From NCBI RefSeq assembly GCF_017993425.1, contig NZ_JAGOMQ010000011.1, positions 1-64,000 on the forward strand: DNA of 64,000 nucleotides, read 5' to 3'. A model generated the notes under the pieces. The model made no database searches and was not told where the DNA came from. It worked only from the letters and a program-made list of their open reading frames with translations. Source of the stretch: Amaricoccus sp. (lineage in GTDB: Bacteria; Pseudomonadota; Alphaproteobacteria; Rhodobacterales; Rhodobacteraceae). Position numbers and translations under genes: made by a program. Position 1 is the stretch's first letter. Each line of letters begins with the position of its first letter. Below are positions 45,794-54,923 of this stretch, piece by piece.

Positions 45794-46933
45794 ATGAAAA
45801 AGATTCTGTTCGCGTCGTCCGCTCTCGCCGCTCTTGCGGTCGGCGGCGCGGCGTCGGCCGAGATCGCGCTGTTCGGCAGCGCCCGGCTTGGTATCGGCTA
45901 CAACATCAACAACGAGGGCGGCGTCGATCTCGAGGCTGTCGAGGGCACGAACGCCGACGGCGTCACGATCATCGACCGCTACGAGGGCACCGAGGACCTT
46001 CGCGCCGTGTCGCGTATCCGCTTCGGCGTCACCATGACCGGCGAGTCGGATTCGGGCATCACCTTCGGCGCCACGATCCGCGCCGACAACGCCTCTTCGG
46101 GCGGCACGGACGCCTCGGCGGCCACCGGCCAGACGGCGGGCGAGGTCTTCGTGTCCGGCTCCTGGGGCACGCTGACCTACGGCGACACGAACGGCGCGGA
46201 CGAGCAGAACGTCGGCGACGCGATCGGCAACGTCGCGCTGACCGGCCTCGGCGACCTCAACGAGACCCCGTACTTCTCGAACGGCGGCGGCTTCGGCGAC
46301 GACTCGATCCAGTTCGCCAACAACCCCGAGACTCGTCCGACGGTTCGTTACGACTACAACTTCATGGGCGTGCAGGTTTCGGCCTCGACCAACCGCTCCC
46401 TGAACGACGTGGGCGTCGGCGCGAGCTACACCTACGAGTTCGACGAGGGCTCGGTCACCGGCGGCGTCGGCTACTACGACTTCCAGGAGTTCACGACCAC
46501 CGTCACGGGCATCCCGGGTCTGGTCGACGTGAAGGGCGGCGAGCAGTGGTCGGTCGGCGCGACCGGCACGTTCGGCGGCTTCTCGGGGGGCATCGTCTAC
46601 ACCGCCTCCAGCATGGACAGCGACAACGACCTCGTGTCGGGCGACCTCGACGTGATCATCGGCGGCCTCGGCTACACCTGGGACGCGTGGACGATCAACG
46701 CCTACTACGCCAACGTCCTGACCGGCAACGGCTCGTTCGAGTACTATGACGGCAACGACAGCTACGGCGCGTCGGTGCAGTACGACCTCGGCGGCGGCGC
46801 CTCGGTCAACATGGGCGTCGCCCAGACCTACGGCCGCGCCCAGATCGGCGATCGCGACGACCTCGCGAACTACTATGCTCCGGAAGTCGAGGACGCCACC
46901 GTCGCCGACTTCGGCATCAAGATGGCGTTCTGA
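45794..46933 (+). CDS. general porin (porin 1)
   Basis: 379 residues with a clean signal peptide (MKKILFASSALAALAVGGAASA). It is a 16-strand-type alphaproteobacterial porin: AEIALFGSARLGIGYN at the mature start, SRIRFGVTMTGESDSGITFGA near 75, GTLTYGD near 123, RPTVRYDYN near 183, QYDLGGGASVNMGVAQTYG near 335, and a terminal phenylalanine in FGIKMAF. Codon choice is slightly less GC-extreme than neighbours, as expected for a highly expressed gene. A strong terminator follows directly. A paralogous porin gene lies 140 bases downstream. Confidence 0.94.
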   Translation: MKKILFASSALAALAVGGAASAEIALFGSARLGIGYNINNEGGVDLEAVEGTNADGVTIIDRYEGTEDLRAVSRIRFGVTMTGESDSGITFGATIRADNASSGGTDASAATGQTAGEVFVSGSWGTLTYGDTNGADEQNVGDAIGNVALTGLGDLNETPYFSNGGGFGDDSIQFANNPETRPTVRYDYNFMGVQVSASTNRSLNDVGVGASYTYEFDEGSVTGGVGYYDFQEFTTTVTGIPGLVDVKGGEQWSVGATGTFGGFSGGIVYTASSMDSDNDLVSGDLDVIIGGLGYTWDAWTINAYYANVLTGNGSFEYYDGNDSYGASVQYDLGGGASVNMGVAQTYGRAQIGDRDDLANYYAPEVEDATVADFGIKMAF

Positions 46934-46956
46934 TCCAGTCCGGATCGAATGCAGGG

Positions 46957-46985
46957 AAAAGGCGGGCATTGCCCGCCTTTTTCTT
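46957..46985 (+). terminator. Rho-independent terminator after porin 1
   Basis: Arms AAAAGGCGGGC (46957-46967) and GCCCGCCTTTT with an ATT loop, followed by a T-run to 46982 and CTTT. It lies 23 bases after the stop and separates the two porin genes into different transcripts. Confidence 0.9.
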
Positions 46986-47075
46986 TAAGGCGACAGCATC
47001 GTCCCCAGTCCGGTCGCCTCGTGCCCGCCTGGTCCGACGGGCGCGCGGGCCCCGGCACAAGCCGGAGGGCAATCA

Positions 47076-48203
47076 ATGCGGCGTCTCGTCCTTCTCCTCT
47101 CCACGGCCGTCCTGCCGGCGGCGACCGCTTCCGCGGAGGTCACGCTCAGCGGCACCGCGCGGCTCGGCATCGGCTACGGCGTCCTCAACAACGGCGACCC
47201 GTGGCTCGAGCCCACCCGCACCGAGACGGTCGACCGGGGCGGCGCGCCCGTCGCCGTCGACACCCGCCTCGGCGCGCCCGACGACGAGCTGCGCGCCCTG
47301 AGCCGGGTGCGCTTCGTCTTCACCGGCGTCGGCGAGAGCGACAGCGGCATCACCTTCGGCGCCTCCATCCGCGCCGACAACGCTCCCTCGGGCGGGACGG
47401 GCCCCACGGCGGCCAGCGGCCAGACCGCCGGCAGCGCCTTCGTCGCCGGCGCCTGGGGCACGCTGACCTATGGCGACGTCGACGGCGCCGACTACCAGCG
47501 CGTCGGCGACCCGATCCGCAACGTCACCCTGACCGGGCTCGGCGACTTCAACGAGCTGCCCTTCCTGTCGAACGGCGGCGGCACCGACAACGACGAGCTG
47601 CAGTTCCTCGCCGACCCCGACGTCCGGCCGACGGTGCGCTACGACTACGACATCGCCGGCTTCGGCCTCTCGGTCTCCACCGACCGCGACCTCGACGCCG
47701 TCGGCGTCGGCGCCGGCTACACGCTGGAGCTGGGCGACGGCTCGGTCACCTTCGGGGCCGGCTACTACGATTTCAGCGGCTTCGAGGGCGAGATCGGCTA
47801 CTACGGCGAGGTCGACGTGCCCGACGGCGAGGAGTGGTCCGCGAGCCTGCGCGGCACGTTCGGCGCGTTCCAGGCCGGGATCGGCTTTGCGGCGATCAGC
47901 GCGGGCGACCTCGGCGAGCTCGACGTCCTGACCGGCGGGGCAGGCTTTGCGCACGAGGCCTGGTCGGTCTACGCCTATTACTCCGCGGTGGTCGACGGCA
48001 ACGCGCTGTTCGGCGAGGCGCTCGACGGCCGGGACAGCTACGGGATGTCGGTGCAGTACGACCTCGGCGGCGGCGCGACGGTGAACATGGGCGTGGCGCG
48101 CAGCTATGGCGCCGACGCCGTGGGCGCGCCCGAGGACGCGCAGTTCGCGCCGGAGGTCGAGGCGACGACGCTCGCCGACTTCGGCATCAGCATGGCGTTC
48201 TGA
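47076..48203 (+). CDS. general porin (porin 2)
   Basis: 375 residues, paralogue of the preceding porin. Signal peptide MRRLVLLLSTAVLPAATASA, then the same landmarks in order: GTARLGIGYG, SRVRFVFTGVGESDSGITFGASIRADNAPSGG, GTLTYGD, RPTVRYDYD, QYDLGGGATVNMGVARSYG and final FGISMAF. Much of the difference is in loop regions, which set pore selectivity. Codon usage is more GC-rich than in porin 1, suggesting lower or conditional expression. The yggS gene starts two bases after its stop, an unusual coupling for a porin. Confidence 0.93.
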   Translation: MRRLVLLLSTAVLPAATASAEVTLSGTARLGIGYGVLNNGDPWLEPTRTETVDRGGAPVAVDTRLGAPDDELRALSRVRFVFTGVGESDSGITFGASIRADNAPSGGTGPTAASGQTAGSAFVAGAWGTLTYGDVDGADYQRVGDPIRNVTLTGLGDFNELPFLSNGGGTDNDELQFLADPDVRPTVRYDYDIAGFGLSVSTDRDLDAVGVGAGYTLELGDGSVTFGAGYYDFSGFEGEIGYYGEVDVPDGEEWSASLRGTFGAFQAGIGFAAISAGDLGELDVLTGGAGFAHEAWSVYAYYSAVVDGNALFGEALDGRDSYGMSVQYDLGGGATVNMGVARSYGADAVGAPEDAQFAPEVEATTLADFGISMAF

Positions 48204-48204
48204 G

Positions 48205-48864
48205 GTGACGCTCGCCGCCATCGAGGCGCGGCTCGCGGCCGCCTGCGCCGCCGCCGGCCGGCCGCGCGCGGCGGTGACGCTCGTCGCGGTGTCGAAGGAG
48301 CAGCCGGAGGAGCGGGTGGCGGCGGCGATCGCCGAGGGCGCCCGGGTCTTCGGCGAGAACCGGGTGCAGGAGGCCGAGGGGCGCTGGGCGGCGCGGCGCG
48401 GGGCGCTGCCGGGGCTGGAGCTTCATCTGGTCGGGCCGCTCCAGACCAACAAGCTGGCGCGGGCGCTCGATCTCTTCGACGCCATCCACAGCCTCGACCG
48501 CGACGGCCTGGCGACGAAGCTCGCGCGCGCCGTGCAGGCGCGGGGAAGCTGTCCGCTCCTGTTCGCGCAGGTCAACGTCGGCGACGAGCCGCAGAAGGCC
48601 GGCGTCGCCGAGGGGGCGCTCGACGGCTTCCTCGCGCGCTGCCGCGGGATCTGGGACCTGCCGGTCTTCGGGCTGATGTGCATCCCGCCGGTCGACGACG
48701 ACCCGGCCCCGCATTTCGCCCGGCTGGCGGAGATGGCGCGCCGGAACGGCCTCGCCGGGCTCTCCATGGGGATGAGCGACGACTTCGAGGTCGCCATCGC
48801 CCACGGCGCGACCCATGTCCGGGTCGGCTCCGCGATCTTCGGCGCGCGCCGGCCGGCGGGCTGA
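48205..48864 (+). CDS. yggS: YggS family PLP-binding protein
   Basis: 219 residues, GTG start two bases past the porin stop. The PLP lysine is in LVAVSKEQPEE near 33. Other family landmarks are FGENRVQEAEGRW near 60, LHLVGPLQTNKL near 83, GLMCIPPVDDD near 154, SMGMSDDFEVAIAHGATHVRVGSAIFG near 187-213. It controls pyridoxal phosphate homeostasis in the cytoplasm and has no known catalytic reaction. The same N-terminal-barrel fold as alanine racemase. Confidence 0.92.
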   Translation: MTLAAIEARLAAACAAAGRPRAAVTLVAVSKEQPEERVAAAIAEGARVFGENRVQEAEGRWAARRGALPGLELHLVGPLQTNKLARALDLFDAIHSLDRDGLATKLARAVQARGSCPLLFAQVNVGDEPQKAGVAEGALDGFLARCRGIWDLPVFGLMCIPPVDDDPAPHFARLAEMARRNGLAGLSMGMSDDFEVAIAHGATHVRVGSAIFGARRPAG

Positions 48865-48887
48865 GGGAATTGCAACCCTCGACCCCC

Positions 48888-49040
48888 GCTGCACGACGGC
48901 GGCGGCGGCAAGGGTCCGTCCAGCGGCGACGTCTCGCCCCGCGACGGCTCCCGCAGGGTGACATGCGCATGTCAACCTGCTCGACGCGGAGCGGTCGGGG
49001 CAGGAAGGGCGCAAGCCTCAAGTGAGTCGAAGGGCGCCAG
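48888..49040 (+). repeat. palindrome-centred dispersed repeat, copy 3
   Basis: A 28-base near-palindrome at 48953-48980 (one mismatch; core GACATGCGCATGTC). It is flanked upstream by CCCGCTGCACGACGGCGG and GCGACGGCTCCC, and downstream by CTCGACGCGGAGCGG and TCAAGTGAGTCGAAGG. It resembles copy 1 more closely than copy 2. It lies after yggS; the rest of the spacer to coaD (to 49276) includes a short AT-rich AAATAAACATGG stretch and nothing else recognisable. Confidence 0.78.
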
Positions 49041-49276
49041 CCGGTAGTCGTTAAGTCACGCGCAAATAAACATGGTCGAGATGTGGCCCGTTCGTATCTG
49101 ATCGAGCTCGCCCGACAGCCTCGCGGGCGATTGGCCGTGAGGACGCCCGGCCCCCTGTGGGACAAGGCAAGAGTCGTGTAGCGCGCCCTTGCCGTCGGCG
49201 CCTGCCTTGCCCCGCGGGCGACCGCCGGGGCAGGGCCGGGGGGCGTCCCCGCGGGCGGGCGTCCGAGGCCGCGGGG

Positions 49277-49801
49277 TCAGACGGCGACCGGGGTCCGCTG
49301 GCGGAGGGGCTTGCCGAGCTTCTCCGCGAGCAGGGCGGCGATCTTCGGGGGCACGAAGGTGCTCACGTCGCCGCCGAGCCGGGCGATCTCCTTGACGAGG
49401 CGCGAGGCGATGGCCTGGTGGTGGGCGTCGGCCATGAGGAACACCGTCTCGACCGTGTCGTTCATCGCGCGGTTCATGCCGACCATCTGGAACTCGTACT
49501 CGAAGTCCGAGACGGCGCGCAGGCCGCGGATGATCACCGTCGCGCCCACGTCCTCGGCGCAGTGGATCAGCAGGTTCTCGAAGGGATGCGCCACGATCTC
49601 GACCCCGCCGGCGCGGCCGAGCGGGCCGGCATGCTCCTCGACCATGGCGACCCGCTCGTCGAGGGTGAAGAGCGGCCCCTTGTCGCGGTTGATGGCGATG
49701 CCGATCACCAGCCGGTCGACCAGCTTGCAGGCCCGCCGGATGATGTCGGCATGGCCGAGCGTGACCGGGTCGAACGTGCCCGGATAGAGCCCTACGCGCA
49801 T
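49277..49801 (-). CDS. coaD: phosphopantetheine adenylyltransferase
   Basis: 174 residues, slightly longer than typical. The nucleotidyltransferase signature GLYPGTFDPVTLGHADII is at residues 4-21, with RGLRAVSDFEYEFQM near 93 and the substrate strand FLMADAHHQAIASRLVKEIA near 121. It makes dephospho-CoA from 4'-phosphopantetheine and ATP. Probably followed on the same strand by no partner; the CBS-domain gene lies 94 bases upstream and may share a transcript. Confidence 0.96.
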   Translation of the reverse strand: MRVGLYPGTFDPVTLGHADIIRRACKLVDRLVIGIAINRDKGPLFTLDERVAMVEEHAGPLGRAGGVEIVAHPFENLLIHCAEDVGATVIIRGLRAVSDFEYEFQMVGMNRAMNDTVETVFLMADAHHQAIASRLVKEIARLGGDVSTFVPPKIAALLAEKLGKPLRQRTPVAV

Positions 49802-49895
49802 CTCGTCTCCCGCAGGCTTTGCGCCACGGGCGCGAGGCGGCGGGGGCGCGCCTCCGCTTCCGGGCAGGACATGGCGGCGCCGCCGGCCCGGGCGG

Positions 49896-50333
49896 TCACC
49901 AGGAGTTCGCGATCATCCCGGTCAGGGCGGTGTTCTCGCTCTCGATCTCGGCGAGCCGGGCCTTGACCACGTCGCCGATGGAGATCACCCCGATCATGCG
50001 GCCCTGCTCGACGACCGGCATGTGGCGGAAGCGGCCCTCGGTCATCCGCTCCATCACCGAATGCGCGGTGTCGTCGGGGTGGCAGGCGATGACCGTGCGG
50101 GTCATCAGGTCCTCGGCCTTCAGCGCCATGCATTCGACGCCGGTGGTGCCGAGGGCGCGGACGATGTCGCGCTCGGAGAGGATCCCGTCGACGATCGATC
50201 CGTCGCGGCTGACGACCACGGCGCCGATGCGGTGCTTCGCGAGGAGCTCCGCCGCGGCCTTCACCAGGTCGCCCGGCTTGATGGTGATCGTCTGCTGGAG
50301 CTTCTTCTGAGCGATGATCGAATTGACGTGCAT
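49896..50333 (-). CDS. two-CBS-domain protein
   Basis: 145 residues made of two CBS motifs: the first in IGAVVVSRDGSIVDGILSERDIVRAL near 36-61, the second in RHMPVVEQGRMIGVISIGDVVKARL near 100-127. Such proteins bind adenosine nucleotides and regulate other enzymes. No effector domain is attached. The N-terminus MHVNSIIAQKKLQQTITIKPGD has no signal peptide. Function cannot be narrowed further. Confidence 0.9.
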   Translation of the reverse strand: MHVNSIIAQKKLQQTITIKPGDLVKAAAELLAKHRIGAVVVSRDGSIVDGILSERDIVRALGTTGVECMALKAEDLMTRTVIACHPDDTAHSVMERMTEGRFRHMPVVEQGRMIGVISIGDVVKARLAEIESENTALTGMIANSW

Positions 50334-50463
50334 CCGCGCCTTCTCCCCCGCGGCCCGGCGCCCGGGCGGCGCCGCGCAAGGAAGTGTCGCCCGCGCGGCG
50401 GCCGCGAGTCAAGCGACCCGCGGCGCCGCGAGGGGAATCGGGCGAGGTCAAGGCGGGCCGGCC

Positions 50464-51417
50464 TCAGTCGAGGAAGCGCTCCAGCCGGGCGCGCATCGCC
50501 GGGTCGTCGGCGAAGAGCTCGGCGACGAGGCGGGCGTAGAGCTCCGGGCGGCCGGGCTTGTGCTCGGAGCGCGGCGCGATCTCCACCGCTCCGGGCGCGT
50601 CGGCGAGCCAGGCCGGGTCGGCCGGCAGCCGGGCGAAGGCGGCGAAGCGGGCGAAGAAGTCGCCGCCGAGCTCCGCCTCGGTGAAGCTCCAGAACCGCTC
50701 CGGGTCGGCGCGCTCGCGCGCCCGGAACCAGCGCAGGCTCTCCAGCACCCGGCGGAGCGTGGCGTCGAAGGTGCGCTGGTCCTCCGGCAGCAGGTGGCGG
50801 ACATGGCCGGTGGCGAGGTTCGAGCGGGCGCAGTCCATCGGGTTGCGCACCGGGAACAGGAACACCGTCTCCGGCACGGCGGCGAGGAACGCCTCGACCG
50901 ATGGCCGCCCGGCCTCGAAGCGGTTCTGGAAGCGCATCGAGTCCTTCCAGAACAGCGTCGTCGCCTCCGGCTTCGCCAGCACGTCGCCGAACCGCGCCCG
51001 ATAGGCCGCCTCGATCGGCCGGCCGCGGAAGGCGTGCGACAGGAGCACGTTGCCGCCGTAGCTCGACTTGCGCCCGTGGCGCAGCAGCCGCAGCGCCACC
51101 GCCTTGAACGCCCGCCACCGCTCCGGGCCTGGCGCGTCGAACGGGTCGTGGCGCGAGGCGAAGACCCGGTCGGCGGCGTGGTTCAGCACCACCGCCTGCG
51201 GGTGCAGCGCGAAGAGCGCCGCGGTCATCGTGGTGAGGTTGCGGTAGGGCCCGAGCGGCAGCACCGCCGTGGTGATGCGGTCGGCGGCGGCCAGCTCCTC
51301 CGGACGGAGCGGCCGCGCAAAATCCGCGAGGCTGCCGAAATACGTCGCCACCTTGTCGGGCGCCGAGCGCACCCAGTGCGCGAACGTGTCCTCGGCGCTG
51401 CGGGCCTCGCGCTTCAT
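50464..51417 (-). CDS. sulfotransferase-like protein (tentative)
   Basis: 317 residues, no signal peptide. The call rests on a PAPS 3'-phosphate-binding-like motif, FLFPVRNPMDCARSNLATGH near 180-198 (compare RDPxxxxxS), and on the general size and order of strands. A matching P-loop (LPLGPYRNLTT near 55) is only approximate. Other possibilities are a rhamnosyltransferase-like or plain hypothetical protein. It ends with the charged LEHKPGRPELYARL-type helix. It starts one base after the yebC stop, so the two are co-transcribed. Treat as probable family member, substrate unknown. Confidence 0.55.
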   Translation of the reverse strand: MKREARSAEDTFAHWVRSAPDKVATYFGSLADFARPLRPEELAAADRITTAVLPLGPYRNLTTMTAALFALHPQAVVLNHAADRVFASRHDPFDAPGPERWRAFKAVALRLLRHGRKSSYGGNVLLSHAFRGRPIEAAYRARFGDVLAKPEATTLFWKDSMRFQNRFEAGRPSVEAFLAAVPETVFLFPVRNPMDCARSNLATGHVRHLLPEDQRTFDATLRRVLESLRWFRARERADPERFWSFTEAELGGDFFARFAAFARLPADPAWLADAPGAVEIAPRSEHKPGRPELYARLVAELFADDPAMRARLERFLD

Positions 51418-51418
51418 C

Positions 51419-52156
51419 TCAGAGCTGGGCCATGACCTCGTCGGAGATCTCGAAGTTCGCGGTGACCGACTGCACGTCGTCGTCGTCCTCCAGCGCCTCG
51501 ATCAGCTTCATCAGCGACTGCGCCGCCTCGAGGTCGAGCTCGGTCGTCGTCTGCGGCTTCCAGACGAGCTTGGTCGATTCCGCCTCGCCGAGCGCCGCCT
51601 CGAGCGCGGTCGAGACGTCGTTGAGGTCCTCGACCGCGCACCAGACCACGTGCCCGTCCTCGCCGCTCTCGACGTCCTCGGCGCCGGCCTCGATCGCCGC
51701 CTCCATCACGCGGTCGGCGTCGAGCCCCGCGCCGTAGACGATCTGGCCCTTGCGGTCGAACATGAAGCTGACCGAGCCGGTCTCGCCGAGGTTGCCGCCG
51801 CGCTTGGTGAAGGTCGAGCGCACGTTCGAGGCGGTGCGGTTGCGGTTGTCGGTCATCGCCTCGACGATGATGGCGACGCCGCTCGGCCCGTAGCCCTCGT
51901 AGCGGATCTCCTCGTAGCTCTCCATGTCGCCGGCGATCGACTTCTTGATCGCCCGGTCGATGTTGTCCTTGGGCATGGAGACGGCCTTGGCCTCCTTGAC
52001 CGCGAGGCGCAGGCGCGGGTTCTTGTCGGGGTCCGGGTCGCCCATCTTGGCGGCGACGGTGATCTCCTTCGAGAGCTTGGAGAACAGCTTCGCGCGCACC
52101 GCGTCCTGGCGGCCCTTGCGATGCTGGATGTTGGCCCACTTGGAATGGCCGGCCAT
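51419..52156 (-). CDS. yebC: YebC/PmpR family protein
   Basis: 245 residues, standard length. The N-terminus [21 protein letters not shown] is the family fingerprint, followed by [13 protein letters not shown] near 61-73, [22 protein letters not shown] near 87-108 and [20 protein letters not shown] near 118-137. Members act as transcriptional regulators or, as recently proposed, help ribosomes through proline stretches. The start at 52156 matches the conserved N-terminus; GAGAG precedes it. Confidence 0.96.
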   Translation of the reverse strand: MAGHSKWANIQHRKGRQDAVRAKLFSKLSKEITVAAKMGDPDPDKNPRLRLAVKEAKAVSMPKDNIDRAIKKSIAGDMESYEEIRYEGYGPSGVAIIVEAMTDNRNRTASNVRSTFTKRGGNLGETGSVSFMFDRKGQIVYGAGLDADRVMEAAIEAGAEDVESGEDGHVVWCAVEDLNDVSTALEAALGEAESTKLVWKPQTTTELDLEAAQSLMKLIEALEDDDDVQSVTANFEISDEVMAQL

Positions 52157-52252
52157 GGGTCTCTCCCGGGTCTTTCGAGGATGGCGCGCCTTATAGGCGA
52201 GCCCCCGCGCAGGCGGCAAGCCCCCCTCTCGCGGCGCGGCGGGGCAGGGGCC

Positions 52253-53329
52253 TCAGGCCAGCCGCACGATGTGGTTGTCGAAGGCGAGCCCCGAGAACGC
52301 CCGCCGCCCGCCGGCCACCGCCGCGTCGAGGAACAGGCCCTCGCCGGTGGTGCAGACGAAGCGCCCCTGCGCCGCCGCCACCCCGCAGAGGTCGGGCGAG
52401 TCGAGCTCCGTCGCAGCGCCGGTCGCGAGGTCGAAGACCAGCATCATCCCCCCGCGCGGGCAGGTGATCGCCGCCTGGCGCGCGTCGTCGGAGATCGCCG
52501 CGCTGCCGGCGTAGTTGCGGGTCCGCCGCTGCGTCTCCGGCGCCGCCGAGAGAAACTCCAGCGCCGCCGCCCCCGGCCGATGCACCGCGAGGAGCGGCGG
52601 GTTCATCAGCTCGTCCCCCTCCCATTGCAGCGCCGCCGCCAGCGTGCCGTCGCGCGCGATGGCGATGTGGCGGATCGAGTTCAGCCGCAGCTCGTCCGGC
52701 GTCTCCAGCGTCTCCAGCACCCGTCCGGTGGCGACGTCGAGATAGCTGAGGTTCGCGTGCATCGTCGCGAGGTTCAGCGGCGAGCGCACGTCGGTGTCGG
52801 TCGCGATCCCGCCGTTCGCCACCGCGAGCCGGGCCCCGTCCCGGGTCAGCAGGATCTCGTGCGGCCCGATCCCCCCCGAGGAGACCTCGCCGATCCGGGC
52901 ATAGCCCGATGCCGCGTCCCACACCCCGAGGAGCCCGCGTCCCTCCTCCGCCGTCTCGGTGGTGAAGAGCGTCGCCCCGTCGCGCGAGAAGGCGCCGTGG
53001 CCCTGGAAGGCGCGGCCCGCCGGCGCGCTCAGCTCGGCGACCACCCGCCCGTCGGCGCAGTCGAGCACCAGCGCGTAGCGCCCCGGCCGCCGGCCGAAGG
53101 CCACCGCCTCGGCGAGCCGCGGCCGCGCCGCCGCGGCATGGCCGCGCGCCGGCAGGTCGATGCGGAACCGCTCCGCTCCGTCCTCGCCGAGGCCGAGCAG
53201 CACGAAGCGGCCGTCCGGCAGCCCGGCGGCGGCGAGATAGGCGGGGGAGCCCACGTCCGCCCAGGTGGCCCGCGGCGCGAGCCCGACGGCGGCGAAGGCG
53301 GCGAGAAGCCCGCGGCGCGATGTCCTCAT
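52253..53329 (-). CDS. DUF1513 protein of the imelysin operon
   Basis: 358 residues. The N-terminal twin-arginine-like segment RTSRRGLLAAFAAVGLAP suggests export. The rest is a seven-bladed-type beta-propeller of DUF1513: FQGHGAFSRDGATLFTTE near 108, GIGPHEILLTRDGARLAVANGG near 155, and LRLNSIRHIAIARDGTLA near 220. This family closes imelysin iron-uptake operons; its role is unknown but location and partners suggest a periplasmic iron or heme function. One base separates it from the upstream imelysin stop. Confidence 0.88.
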   Translation of the reverse strand: MRTSRRGLLAAFAAVGLAPRATWADVGSPAYLAAAGLPDGRFVLLGLGEDGAERFRIDLPARGHAAAARPRLAEAVAFGRRPGRYALVLDCADGRVVAELSAPAGRAFQGHGAFSRDGATLFTTETAEEGRGLLGVWDAASGYARIGEVSSGGIGPHEILLTRDGARLAVANGGIATDTDVRSPLNLATMHANLSYLDVATGRVLETLETPDELRLNSIRHIAIARDGTLAAALQWEGDELMNPPLLAVHRPGAAALEFLSAAPETQRRTRNYAGSAAISDDARQAAITCPRGGMMLVFDLATGAATELDSPDLCGVAAAQGRFVCTTGEGLFLDAAVAGGRRAFSGLAFDNHIVRLA

Positions 53330-53330
53330 C

Positions 53331-54509
53331 TCAGTCTCCGTCCATGGAGTTGAAGCCCGCGGCGATGCCGAGCGACCCGCCGACCTCGACCACGAGATCC
53401 GTGCGCAGCCGCCGGATCGCCTGCTGCGCCGATTCGACCCGGATCCGGGTCCCCGGCTTGGTCACGGCGACCGCGACGTCGCCCATGCCCGCGGCCGCCT
53501 GCTCGGCCTCGACGAACGCCGCCTCCAGCCCCGCCTGCGCCTTCGCCGACAGCTCCGGCGCGAAGGCGGTCTCGTAGAGGCTGCGCGCCGCCGCCACCGA
53601 CAGGATCACGTCGCGCTGCGGCCGCCCGGTCCGCCAGGCCTCGGCCCGCCGCGGCTGCGGCTTCTCGAAGGTGCCGAGCGGCCGGCCCAGCCGGTGGTCC
53701 GCCGTCACCTCGAGCCCGCCGGCGAGCGCGGTGAAGATGGCGCGCGAGCCCTCCTCCGGCGTCAGGTAGAGCGGGTTGCCCGGCGCGCCCGCCGTCGCGA
53801 GATACCCCGCGAAGGGATCCCGCCAGCGGTCGCGCGCCTTGGCCGCGGTCGCCGCGAGATCGACCGCCACGGCGGTGACCAGCCGGCATTCGTAGCTCCC
53901 CGCCGCCGGCGGCCCCTCGGCGAGCAGCGCGTCGAGCGCGAAGAGCCCGCGCGCCGCGACCGAGAGCTGCGCGAAGCGTGCGGGGTCGTCGACCACCGGG
54001 TCCTGGTCCGCCTCGAGCTTCGCCAGCGCCCGCGGCGTCGCGCTGCGCTCGTCCGGCCAGAAGGCGATGGCGAAGCCGGTGTCGCCCTCCTCCAGCGGGC
54101 CGAAGCGCAGATGCGCCACCCCCATCCAGGCGTCGAAGGCGGCATTGTAGGCCGCCATCAGGTCCTCCGGCCCGCCGGCGCAATGCCCCTGCGCCGCGGT
54201 CGCCAGCGCCGCCGTGTCCGCGGCGAGGGTGTCGAAGCGCGGCAGGATATGCCCCTCCAGCGCCCGTTTCGCGACGGCGGCATGATCGAGCGCCCCCGCC
54301 GGCCCGGCGAGCAGCCCGAGCGCTGCCGCAACCGCCGCGAACGCCCGCGCCGACCGGCCCCCACGGCCTCCGGTCGGTCCCTGCCTCCAACCGGCGCGAG
54401 CGGCGCATTGCGTCGCGCCGCTCGCCGCCCGGGAGAGGCGAGAAGCGCCGGGCGGAACCGTCGGCCGGCAATCCCCGTCGTGAATGCGGCGACGTCGCGG
54501 CGAGGACAT
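53331..54509 (-). CDS. imelysin family protein, 5' end disturbed
   Basis: The region from about 54348 to 53331 codes for an intact imelysin-type domain: hydrophobic signal core AFAAVAAALGLLAGPAGA, then LDHAAVAKRALEGHILPRFDTLA and a C-terminal helical domain with ETAFAPELSAKAQAGLEAAF. The signal core has no in-frame start close by. The nearest in-frame ATG is at 54509, giving a 60-residue leader and 392 residues in all. An ATG at 54408 is in another frame; losing one base in the C5 run at 54358-54362 would join it to the signal core. Either a frameshift or a sequencing error is likely. Copy C of the repeat element ends nine bases upstream. Confidence 0.6.
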   Translation of the reverse strand: MSSPRRRRIHDGDCRPTVPPGASRLSRAASGATQCAARAGWRQGPTGGRGGRSARAFAAVAAALGLLAGPAGALDHAAVAKRALEGHILPRFDTLAADTAALATAAQGHCAGGPEDLMAAYNAAFDAWMGVAHLRFGPLEEGDTGFAIAFWPDERSATPRALAKLEADQDPVVDDPARFAQLSVAARGLFALDALLAEGPPAAGSYECRLVTAVAVDLAATAAKARDRWRDPFAGYLATAGAPGNPLYLTPEEGSRAIFTALAGGLEVTADHRLGRPLGTFEKPQPRRAEAWRTGRPQRDVILSVAAARSLYETAFAPELSAKAQAGLEAAFVEAEQAAAGMGDVAVAVTKPGTRIRVESAQQAIRRLRTDLVVEVGGSLGIAAGFNSMDGD

Positions 54510-54518
54510 CAGGCTCCA

Positions 54519-54838
54519 CACTGCACGACAGTGGAGAGAAACCTCGGTCGGGAGAGTGCGGGACGGTGAAGCCAGACGGATTTGACCCGTGGCAACTCCG
54601 TCCGCGATCGCCCCTGCGGGGGGCGAGCGCGTCGCCGCGCTCGCCGGGGCGATCACGGCCGGATTGCGCGCGACGGGGAAATCTTCACCCCCCACGGCCT
54701 CCGCGCCAACGCGCTCCGGCCGTCGGCGCGGCGAAAGCCGGGCTTTCGCTTGTCGGGCCGCAGCCTCGCGGGCAGAGCCCGCTTCGGTCGGGGCGAGCGC
54801 CGCAGCCTCGGGCGGCAACCGGCTCCTGTCGCGTAGTG
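54519..54838 (-). mobile_element. MITE-like element, copy C (320 bp), inside the iron operon
   Basis: Bounded by CACTGCACGACA (54519-54530) and TGTCGCGTAGTG (54827-54838). It lies in the opposite orientation to copies A and B. The nested large hairpin, with inner arms GGCGAGCGCG and CGCGCTCGCC, and the GCGAAAGCC/GGCTTTCGC hairpin are kept, while the intervening loop changed from GAAT to GCGA. It is inserted between the di-heme gene and the second imelysin gene of a same-strand operon. Confidence 0.8.
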
Positions 54839-54893
54839 TAACCAGGCTCCGCACCACTCGAAATATATCAGTAATAACAACACCTTGCCCGCA

Positions 54894-54907
54894 TATCACG
54901 CGTGATA
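54894..54907. promoter_or_regulatory. TATCACGCGTGATA dyad
   Basis: A perfect 14-base palindrome 17 bases after the di-heme gene stop. Its centre lies 62-63 bases outside the left end of element copy C, matching the spacing of the amidase dyad to copy B. The DNA between is AT-rich (AATATATCAGTAATAAC). Confidence 0.45.
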
Positions 54908-54923
54908 GCACCGTCCGCATCCC

